This document shows, in pieces, positions 1 to 7,023 of a stretch of 64,000 nucleotides of DNA (its first letter is position 1; every line of letters begins with the position of its first letter). A program made the position numbers and the translations under genes. The stretch comes from an uncultured Paracoccaceae bacterium (GTDB lineage Bacteria > Pseudomonadota > Alphaproteobacteria > Rhodobacterales > Rhodobacteraceae). Location: NCBI GenBank assembly GCA_947492475.1, contig CANLNM010000006.1:159408-223407 (forward strand), written 5' to 3'. The notes under the pieces are model-generated. The model did not search any database and was not told where the DNA came from. It saw only the letters and a program-made list of their open reading frames with translations.

Positions 1-754
1 TTTCATCGCGCCAGGCGCTGATGTTTTTGGCCGCTGTGGCGTGGCTTTCATCCTCTTTGCCCATGTGATGGGTCAGCGCACCACAACAGCCCGCGCCTTT
101 GGCCACGACCACGTCGCATCCAAGCCGGGTCAGCAGGCGGATTGTCGCGTCGTTGATGTCGGTGTTCAGCGCCTTTTGCGCACAGCCCGTCATCAAGGCA
201 ACACGTTTTTTGCGTGGGATTTCAGCGGCAAAGCTTTGGGGATCGTCATTGCGGCTAACCGGGGGGATCACCTTGGGGGCCATTTCCAGCATCGCCCGCA
301 GACGGGGATCAGGCATGAACCGTGCAAAAGGTCGCCCGATTTTCGCCCCCAGCAAGGCCAGTCGGAACCGTCCGGGATAGGGGAGGATCCGTGCCAACAT
401 CCACCGCAAGGCCCGGTCAGAAAACGGGCGTTTATAGCGTTTTTCGATATAGGCGCGGGCATGATCGACCAGATGCATGTAATGCACGCCCGACGGGCAG
501 GTGGTCATGCAGGCCAGACAGGACAGGCACCGATCCACATGCAACACGGTTTGAGGGTCCGGGTCGCGGTCATTTTCCAGCATATCCTTGATCTGATAAA
601 TCCGGCCGCGGGGGCTGTCTAATTCATCGCCAAGGATTTGATATGTCGGGCAGGTTGCAGTGCAAAATCCGCAATGGACGCAGGACCGCAGGATGTCATT
701 GGCCCGTTGAATACCGGGATCGTTCAGTTGCTCTGGAGTAAAGTTGGTTTGCAT
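1..754 (-). CDS. glcF: Glycolate oxidase iron-sulfur subunit GlcF, 3' end cut off by the window edge
   Basis: Electron-transfer subunit of the glycolate oxidase complex, which oxidises glycolate to glyoxylate at the membrane. Two ferredoxin-type CxxCxxCxxxC clusters are visible at about residues 25-35 and 76-86, each binding a 4Fe-4S centre. A CCG-type cysteine-rich motif (GAGCCGALTHHMG) lies further on, as in heterodisulfide-reductase-like proteins. About 251 residues are present and the C-terminus runs off the left end. The ATG lies 4 nt after the glcE stop, so it is the last gene of a glcD-glcE-glcF operon. The identification rests on the family motifs and the operon. Confidence 0.93.
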   Translation of the reverse strand, partial: MQTNFTPEQLNDPGIQRANDILRSCVHCGFCTATCPTYQILGDELDSPRGRIYQIKDMLENDRDPDPQTVLHVDRCLSCLACMTTCPSGVHYMHLVDHARAYIEKRYKRPFSDRALRWMLARILPYPGRFRLALLGAKIGRPFARFMPDPRLRAMLEMAPKVIPPVSRNDDPQSFAAEIPRKKRVALMTGCAQKALNTDINDATIRLLTRLGCDVVVAKGAGCCGALTHHMGKEDESHATAAKNISAWRDE

Positions 755-758
755 CAGA

Positions 759-1859
759 TCAATCCATCAGGCCGGGGTTCAGAATGCCGCGCGGGTCAAA
801 TTGGGCGCGCAACCCTTGGGTCAGGGCGCGTAGCGGGGCCGGTTCCGGGGCAAAACCCGCAACAGAATGTCGGGTTTCAACATCCGCGCGGATCAGCGTG
901 GCATGTCCATCGAATGCCCCCAGTTTTGCACGTAAATCACCGCCATGTGGGGCCAAGGCCCAAATCAAACCGCCGCCCCAATCCAGCAAAGTCTGGGTCG
1001 CACCCATCCTGTTGATCAGGTCCGGTGCGTCGCTGGGTTTTGCCGAAATGCGCCAGACATCCCCGGGCTGGTCGGCAAAAACAGACACGTCCCGGATGTG
1101 CGTCCAGTCCACGTCTTGGATTTCGACATCCCCAAAAGGCGCGAGCAATTTGGTCAATTCACCGGCGCGATAGGTGACGGATTGTTCAAATCCTTCGATC
1201 CGAACAAAGGTTTGCGCGGCCTGTGTATCATGCGCGCATCCCGTCACCTCATAGGGGGATCCCAGCGCGCGTGACATTGCGGCCACCGCCTGCGCGACAT
1301 CCAATCCGCGCAACACCAAGGTGGCGCTGGTTTCAGGTTTGGGCAACACTTTGAGGCTGACATCGCTGAGCATTCCCAACGTGCCCCATGACCCAGCCAT
1401 CAGTTTGACCAGATCATAGCCGGTGACATTTTTCATCACACGCCCGCCGTTTTTCAGGATGCGCCCCGCCCCATCCACAAACGTCACGCCCAGTGCAAAA
1501 TCGCGACATGCGCCAACCGCGATGCGGCGCGGGCCGGATACATTGGCCGCAACTACGCCGCCGATTGTGGGCGTGCCGGTTGAGCGCAGCAGCACCCGGT
1601 GGTCCATCGGCTCAAACGCCAAACGCTGATTTTCCTGATCCAAAGCGGCTTCGATGTTAGCGACGGGCGTGCCAGATTGCGCAACCAAGGTCAGCGCGCC
1701 GGGTTCATACAAAGTAATGCCGTTCAAATCCGCGCTGGACAGGGCGGTGCCATCCATCGGGCGGCCAATATCACGGGTTCCGCCACCACGAATGTGCAAC
1801 GGGCCGGACGCGTTTTGGATCATATCGGCCAGGTCGGTTATGGTGTTAGGCAACAGCAT
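759..1859 (-). CDS. glcE: Glycolate oxidase FAD-binding subunit GlcE
   Basis: A 366-residue FAD-linked subunit of glycolate oxidase. The N-terminal part has the PCMH-type FAD-binding pattern (IRGGGTRDIG near residue 25, followed by segments like TPTIGGVVAANVSG and GRVMKNVTGYDLVKLMAGSWG). GlcE is a shorter paralogue of GlcD lacking part of the C-terminal oxidase domain, and the length fits. It sits between glcD (45 nt upstream) and glcF (4 nt downstream), which separates it from other FAD-linked oxidases. The ATG at 1859 gives a normal N-terminus. Confidence 0.94.
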   Translation of the reverse strand: MLLPNTITDLADMIQNASGPLHIRGGGTRDIGRPMDGTALSSADLNGITLYEPGALTLVAQSGTPVANIEAALDQENQRLAFEPMDHRVLLRSTGTPTIGGVVAANVSGPRRIAVGACRDFALGVTFVDGAGRILKNGGRVMKNVTGYDLVKLMAGSWGTLGMLSDVSLKVLPKPETSATLVLRGLDVAQAVAAMSRALGSPYEVTGCAHDTQAAQTFVRIEGFEQSVTYRAGELTKLLAPFGDVEIQDVDWTHIRDVSVFADQPGDVWRISAKPSDAPDLINRMGATQTLLDWGGGLIWALAPHGGDLRAKLGAFDGHATLIRADVETRHSVAGFAPEPAPLRALTQGLRAQFDPRGILNPGLMD

Positions 1860-1904
1860 GATGTCAGTCCATTTTGGAAAGATACAAGAAAGAGAAGCGG
1901 CAGA

Positions 1905-3344
1905 TTACTGCGCCGCAACGCGTCGGGATTGGCTGGAATCCAGCGGGAACACCTTGGCCGGATTTAGCAGCCATTTAGGGTCAAACACGTCTTTGACGGC
2001 CATCTGGATATCCAGATCGTCGGGCTGATATTGGGTGTTCATCAGATCGCGTTTTTCGATCCCGACGCCGTGTTCACCTGTTAGGCACCCGCCCACTTGG
2101 ACGCAGAGTTTCAGGATTTCGGCGCCCAGTTTTTCGCACAATTCCAGATCGCCAGGCTTGTTGGCGTCAAACAGGATCAGCGGATGCATATTGCCATCGC
2201 CCGCGTGAAAAACATTGCCCACATCCAGACCGATTTCTTGGCTTAACTCTTTGATCCGGCGCAATACAAATGGCAATTCGGACACAGGGATCGTGCCATC
2301 CAGACACATGTAGTCATTGATCTGGCCCATCGCGCCAAAGGCAGATTTACGGCCCAGCCAGATCCGGGCGGCCTGATCTGCGTCACGCGCTTGGCGCAGC
2401 TCAACGGGATTGTGGCGATTGGCGATGTCGATGATCCGGCGCAGTTGATCGTCGATCTCGGCCTCTGATCCTTCGACCTCAACGATCAGCAAAGCTTCGC
2501 AATCGGGGTAACCCGCCTTGGCAAAGGCTTCGGTTGCGCGAATACAAGGGCGGTCCATGAATTCGATGGCGACGGGCAAAATCCCGGCTTTGATGATGTC
2601 GCTGACACAGGCCCCGGCCACTTCGTTGCTGTCAAACCCGATCAAGGCGGGGCGTGCGCCTTCGGGTTTGTGCAGAATGCGCAGGGTGGCCTCGGTGACG
2701 ATACCCAGCTGCCCCTCAGAGCCGCAGAACAACCCCAGCAAATCAAGCCCGCCCGCATCCAGATGACCGCCGCCAATATCAACGATGGTGCCGTCCATCA
2801 TGACCATTTTCACGCCCATCAGATTGTTGGTGGTCACGCCGTATTTCAGGCAATGCGCCCCGCCTGAATTCATCGCGATATTGCCGGCAATGGCGCAGGC
2901 CAATTGGCTGGACGGGTCAGGCGCGTAGAAAAATCCCTCTTCTTCGACGGCGCCTGACACGCTGAGATTGGTGCGCCCGGTCTGTACGCGAATGATGCGG
3001 TTGTCATAATCGGTTTCCAGCACGTCATTCATCCGTGCCACGCCCAAAATGACGCAATCCGCGGTGGGCAATGCGCCGCCTGCCAATGATGTGCCTGCCC
3101 CGCGCGGCACAACCGGCACGCCTTCGGCATGGCATACCTTTAGCACATCGGCGACCTCTTGGGTGGTGGTAGGCAGAACCGCACAAAGCGGCGGGCATTT
3201 ATAGGCCGTCAGCGCGTCACATTCATAGGCGTGCACTTCGGTGTCTTTGTGGATCACATGGCTGTTGGGCAGCACCGCCTGAAGCTTTGCCACGATCTGT
3301 TGCTTGCGGTCTATGATCGACGCAGAGGGGACGGGCATTTGCAT
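1905..3344 (-). CDS. glcD: Glycolate oxidase catalytic subunit GlcD (FAD-linked oxidase)
   Basis: Catalytic FAD subunit oxidising glycolate to glyoxylate, 479 residues. The FAD-binding domain shows PRGAGTSLAGGALP. The C-terminal FAD-oxidase domain shows HAGDGNMHPL and GGCLTGEHGVGIEK, both hallmarks of the GlcD/lactate dehydrogenase family. The frame is open much further upstream, but the ATG at 3344 is preceded by AGGAG with a 7-nt spacer, and the protein then begins just before the usual N-terminal helix. First gene of glcDEF. An inverted repeat that may be its operator lies just upstream (3368-3388). Confidence 0.95.
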   Translation of the reverse strand: MQMPVPSASIIDRKQQIVAKLQAVLPNSHVIHKDTEVHAYECDALTAYKCPPLCAVLPTTTQEVADVLKVCHAEGVPVVPRGAGTSLAGGALPTADCVILGVARMNDVLETDYDNRIIRVQTGRTNLSVSGAVEEEGFFYAPDPSSQLACAIAGNIAMNSGGAHCLKYGVTTNNLMGVKMVMMDGTIVDIGGGHLDAGGLDLLGLFCGSEGQLGIVTEATLRILHKPEGARPALIGFDSNEVAGACVSDIIKAGILPVAIEFMDRPCIRATEAFAKAGYPDCEALLIVEVEGSEAEIDDQLRRIIDIANRHNPVELRQARDADQAARIWLGRKSAFGAMGQINDYMCLDGTIPVSELPFVLRRIKELSQEIGLDVGNVFHAGDGNMHPLILFDANKPGDLELCEKLGAEILKLCVQVGGCLTGEHGVGIEKRDLMNTQYQPDDLDIQMAVKDVFDPKWLLNPAKVFPLDSSQSRRVAAQ

Positions 3345-3367
3345 AGGGCTGCTCCTGACGGCTATAA

Positions 3368-3388
3368 TTGGTAAAGTTTTATTACCAA
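3368..3388. promoter_or_regulatory. Inverted repeat TTGGTAA-N7-TTACCAA upstream of glcD
   Basis: Perfect 7-bp arms around a 7-nt centre, 24 bp upstream of the glcD ATG, in the AT-rich gap between glcD and the divergent HemJ/CopD-like gene. TGGT...ACCA half-sites are typical of FCD-type GntR regulators (PdhR, GlcC, LldR families), and GlcC controls glycolate oxidase in E. coli. The link to a GntR protein here is inference; no regulator gene is adjacent within the window. Confidence 0.5.
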
Positions 3389-3467
3389 CATATGCGAAAT
3401 TCAACACAATTATTGTCGCAGGGGGGCAAGTGCTTGCAATCAGGTGCGATTTTGGCCAGTCAAAAGC

Positions 3468-3878
3468 ATGGATTGGGTAAAAGTCATACACCTGCTGGCC
3501 GTGATGGGCTGGATGACCGGCATATTTTCGGTGCCGCGGGCGATCATTTTCTGGAAACGGGAATTTGCGGCATCCGGTGAATTTGGCCCCGCCGGGGATT
3601 TGACCGTGCGGCTTTATCGGTTTTCGGCCGGGCTGGGCGTGATTGCGATCATCACCGGTTTGATCCTTGCATGGCATTGGAATTTTGCCGCTTGGATCTG
3701 GCTAAAATTGGCTTTTGTCGCAGCCTTGGCCGCGCATTACGCCTTTACTGGGCGGTTGGTGATCCGCGCCCGCCGTGGTGTTTTTAGCCACAGCGATCTG
3801 TTTTTGCGGATATTCAACGAAGTCAGCGTTTTTGGCACCATCGCGATCCTGATCGTTGTTGTGTTTAAGCCGTTCTGA
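3468..3878 (+). CDS. CopD/HemJ-like integral membrane protein
   Basis: A 136-residue protein with four hydrophobic segments. With the ATG at 3468, residue 8 is a histidine (MDWVKVIHLL) and a lysine lies at residue 80 (WIWLKLAF). The C-terminus reads FNEV...VVVFKPF, very like the end of HemJ (UPF0093 protoporphyrinogen oxidase). A GTG at 3444 is possible but would displace the conserved histidine. True rhodobacterial HemJ usually lies near rho and hemE, so this may be a paralogue with another role. The next gene starts on the stop codon (TGATG), so the two are translationally coupled. Confidence 0.7.
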   Translation: MDWVKVIHLLAVMGWMTGIFSVPRAIIFWKREFAASGEFGPAGDLTVRLYRFSAGLGVIAIITGLILAWHWNFAAWIWLKLAFVAALAAHYAFTGRLVIRARRGVFSHSDLFLRIFNEVSVFGTIAILIVVVFKPF

Positions 3879-4573
3879 TGCCCACGTCGCTTCCTGATAT
3901 TATCGGTACGATATCCTGGCTGGATTGGGCGGCGCTGGGCTATTTGCTGATTGGGGCTGTTTTGATTGGGGTGCTGATTGAACATCCCCCCAAAAGTCGG
4001 CCTTCGGTGTCGATGATCATGGCGGAATATCGGCGCGATTGGATGCGCACCTTTGCCACCCGAGAAGTCCGCATTTTTGACAGTCAAATCCTCGGGAATC
4101 TGCGGCAGGGAACATCGTTTTTTGCCTCTACCAGTTTGTTGGCCTTAGGGGCGGTTCTGGCATTGATCGGGAACACGGAACCGCTATCGGGGTTGGCCTT
4201 GGAATTGGCCCAAGAAGAGGCGCCAGCATTGGTTTGGCAGGTCAAATTGCTGGTTGTGGCCTATTTCCTGATATCCGCGTTTTTGCGGTTTGTCTGGTCG
4301 CACCGCGTGTTTGGCTATTGTTCGGTTTTGATGGCCGCCACACCAGAACAGTCAGATGACCCAAATGTTGATGTAATGGCGCAGCAAGCGGCCGAATTGA
4401 ATATCCGTGCGGCGGTGAATTTTAACCGTGGTTTGCGGGGCATTTATTTCGCTTTGGGGGCATTGGCCTGGTTGCTGGGACCCGCTGCATTGATTGTCGC
4501 CACCACTGTGACCCTCTGGGTGCTGTGGTCACGGGAATTCAATTCGATCCCACGTCAGATCATCCTGCGCTAG
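3878..4573 (+). CDS. DUF599 family membrane protein
   Basis: A 231-residue protein with hydrophobic segments at about residues 18-36, 82-97, 124-140 and 190-218, matching the DUF599 pattern. It has a cytoplasmic stretch containing MIMAEYRRDWMRTFATRE and a polar loop before the third segment. Function is unknown in the family. It overlaps the stop of the upstream HemJ/CopD-like gene by 1 nt, so the pair forms one transcription unit. A role in membrane redox or cofactor metabolism would be a guess from the neighbour alone. Confidence 0.72.
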   Translation: MPTSLPDIIGTISWLDWAALGYLLIGAVLIGVLIEHPPKSRPSVSMIMAEYRRDWMRTFATREVRIFDSQILGNLRQGTSFFASTSLLALGAVLALIGNTEPLSGLALELAQEEAPALVWQVKLLVVAYFLISAFLRFVWSHRVFGYCSVLMAATPEQSDDPNVDVMAQQAAELNIRAAVNFNRGLRGIYFALGALAWLLGPAALIVATTVTLWVLWSREFNSIPRQIILR

Positions 4574-4626
4574 CGCCTAACAGTTTCGTGATCCCAAATG
4601 TGATTTTTACGTGCTAAGCACCGCCT

Positions 4627-4950
4627 ATGTGGAAATTATTACCTTTACTGATTGCATCCCCTCTGGCGGCTGATCCGCCGGAAATCCTAAATGTCCAAGT
4701 GTCCGAAACATCCGTTGCGGTGACATTGGCCCATCCTGATACGGGGTGGGATCACTACGCTGATGGCTGGCGGATCGAAGACGAGAATGGCAACGTTCTG
4801 GGCACACGGGTTTTGGCGCATCCCCATGTTGCCGAACAGCCGTTTACCCGGTCCCTGACGATCAGCGATCTGCCGGATCAGGTGTTTATACGCGCCCGGT
4901 GCATCGTGGATGGCTGGAACGAAACGACGGTGGCGGTTCAGGTGCGCTGA
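4627..4950 (+). CDS. Small exported protein, function unknown
   Basis: A 107-residue protein beginning with a short signal peptide (MWKLLPLLIASPLAAD, cleavage likely after LAA). The rest is short beta-strand-like segments (VSETSVAVTLAHPDTGWDHYADGWRIE... and TISDLPDQVFIRARC), consistent with a single beta-sandwich domain. I do not recognise a named family. It is 53 nt downstream of the DUF599 gene and ends abutting the convergent gene at 4951. Confidence 0.55.
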   Translation: MWKLLPLLIASPLAADPPEILNVQVSETSVAVTLAHPDTGWDHYADGWRIEDENGNVLGTRVLAHPHVAEQPFTRSLTISDLPDQVFIRARCIVDGWNETTVAVQVR

Positions 4951-7023
4951 TCAGCGCCGCCGCCCTTCGTAGAGCCACGCACCGATCACCAGCAACGCAG
5001 ATAACAGCAGAAACGCCCAAGAGGGCAGCGCCGGAAACACGGTGATATCTGCCGACCGATAGGCGTCGCGCGGGATGATCCCGATCCAGCCCCGCCCCGA
5101 TGCCGGGCGTCCTTCGCGGATTGCGCGCACATCCAGATTGCCGTCATCCATCTGTGCGACGGCCCCGCGAAACGTGTCTGCCAATGGGGTCAGATCGTCA
5201 CCGGTTGCAATGGTTTGCACAAATTCACGTGGTGCCGCTGGGCCAAGCGCGATCACGGCGCTCTGATCCGTATCCGCTAACCGATAGAGCCCCATTTCTG
5301 GCCCATCATAGGTCGCCTCAAACCGGCCCGGGCTGGTTTCACGCAGCGCGACGCTGGTTTCGCTGCCATCCGGGTTTTGCACGATGATGTCTTCGGCTGT
5401 GTCGGCCAAGGTGCGGCGGATAATCCGCATGCTTTGTCCGGTGGGTTCCGCCCAAAGTGTTTCTTCTTCCAGCTCGGGCTCTTTCATCATCCAATGGGCC
5501 AAGCGACGCAGCAATTCCAGCTGTGGCCCGCCGCCTTCATACCCGCGATTCCACAGCCAGACATGGTCTGATCCCAGCAAGGCCACACGGCCCTCGCCAA
5601 CGCGGTTCAGGATCAATAGCGGGGAATCGTCGATCCCACTCATGACAACGGATGCATCTTGGGCGGCGACAACTTCGACTTGGCGCAACCAACGCCCCCA
5701 ACCGGGTTGCCCGTCAGGGCCCATCGGCAAAAGCGTGTCCAGACCGGATGTGACGGGGTGGCGATGGCCCAATTCAGTGAGCGTCGGGGTAAATCCCTGT
5801 TCCATGATCCGCGCGGTTGGTCCGGCGGGCAACACATTGCCCAAAGGCGACCTGAACAGGCTGTCAGCCCCTGCAAAATCTGGTCCCGCTGCAATCAGAA
5901 CCGCACCGCCGCGTTCCACGTAACCACGGATGTTTTCCAGATAGGACGACGGTAAAATCCCACGCCGTTTGTAGCGATCAAAGATGATCAGATCGAATTC
6001 ATCGGTCTTTTCGAGAAACAATTCACGGGTCGGAAAGGCAATCAGACTGAGTTCATCCACCGGCACGCCGTCTTGTTTTTCGGGGGGACGCAGAATGGTG
6101 AAATGCACCAGATCAACCGACGCGTCCGATTTTAGCAGGTTGCGCCACGTGCGTTCGCCGGGATGAGGTTCGCCCGACACCAACAACACCCGCAGCCGAT
6201 CGCGCACACCGTTGATCTGAACCACCGCCGCGTTGTTTCGATCTGTCAATTCGCCCTCGGCGGTTGGGGTTTGGAATTGCAACACATTCATCCCGCCATG
6301 GGGCAGGGTGACGGGCAGTTCCAGATCTTCGTTGACGGGGATCTGAAATTCCAGCGGTGGGGCGCCGTCAATGGAAATGGACAGATCGACCAATTGGGTT
6401 TCGGTTGGGGCCGCGCCTTGGTCCTCTATGCGCAGGGTCAGGGTCACAGGTTCGCCCAGAATGGCAAAGGCAGGCGCATTTTGCACAATCAAACGCCGGT
6501 CCCAATCCGTGTCATGCCCCGATAGCAAAACATGCATGGGGGCAGGCAGGTTGGGGGCGGCATCCATGTCATGGACCCGTCCATCCGTGAGCAAAACAAT
6601 CCCGGCGATGCGGGCGCTTGGCTCTTCGGCGATGGCTTCGCCCAGGGCGGTCATCAGCCGTGTTCCTCCGTCGCCATCCGCATCCGGCACGCGCACGATG
6701 CGCAATTCGGTATTCGGGCGCTGGGTCACTTCGGATTGCAGGTTGCGCAACGCTGTTTCGGTCTGTTCTGCACGGTCAGACAGGGTCTGGCTGGCAGAGT
6801 CGTCGACCAGCGCGATGACGATGTCGGACAGGGCAATGCGGTCTTCGCGTTGGACGGATGGATTGGCGATCCCGGCCAGCAGCACCAGCGCGGCAACCAT
6901 CCGAAAGATCCAGCCATTCAACCCCCGCCAAATGGCAAGGACTAGACCACAGGTCATCAGGCCCGCAGCAATCCAGATCACGGGCATCGGCACCAAAGGC
7001 GCTAGGATTATCGATGCATTCAT
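4951..7023 (-). CDS. Large membrane protein with VWA-like and glutamine-amidotransferase-like domains
   Basis: A 690-residue protein, last gene of the MoxR operon. Two N-terminal transmembrane segments (about 13-32 and 39-55) are followed by a VWA-like region (DIVIALVDDSASQ near residue 68, GIVLLTDGRVHD near 142). Next comes a region resembling class I glutamine amidotransferase folds (DLIIFDRYKRRGILPSSYLENIRGYVERGGAVLIAAGPDF). One C-terminal transmembrane helix (about 664-683) ends in EGRRR. No amidotransferase Cys-His-Glu triad is evident, so a binding or scaffolding role is more likely than catalysis. It overlaps the previous gene by 4 nt. The family is often annotated only as hypothetical membrane protein. 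Confidence 0.8.
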   Translation of the reverse strand: MNASIILAPLVPMPVIWIAAGLMTCGLVLAIWRGLNGWIFRMVAALVLLAGIANPSVQREDRIALSDIVIALVDDSASQTLSDRAEQTETALRNLQSEVTQRPNTELRIVRVPDADGDGGTRLMTALGEAIAEEPSARIAGIVLLTDGRVHDMDAAPNLPAPMHVLLSGHDTDWDRRLIVQNAPAFAILGEPVTLTLRIEDQGAAPTETQLVDLSISIDGAPPLEFQIPVNEDLELPVTLPHGGMNVLQFQTPTAEGELTDRNNAAVVQINGVRDRLRVLLVSGEPHPGERTWRNLLKSDASVDLVHFTILRPPEKQDGVPVDELSLIAFPTRELFLEKTDEFDLIIFDRYKRRGILPSSYLENIRGYVERGGAVLIAAGPDFAGADSLFRSPLGNVLPAGPTARIMEQGFTPTLTELGHRHPVTSGLDTLLPMGPDGQPGWGRWLRQVEVVAAQDASVVMSGIDDSPLLILNRVGEGRVALLGSDHVWLWNRGYEGGGPQLELLRRLAHWMMKEPELEEETLWAEPTGQSMRIIRRTLADTAEDIIVQNPDGSETSVALRETSPGRFEATYDGPEMGLYRLADTDQSAVIALGPAAPREFVQTIATGDDLTPLADTFRGAVAQMDDGNLDVRAIREGRPASGRGWIGIIPRDAYRSADITVFPALPSWAFLLLSALLVIGAWLYEGRRR

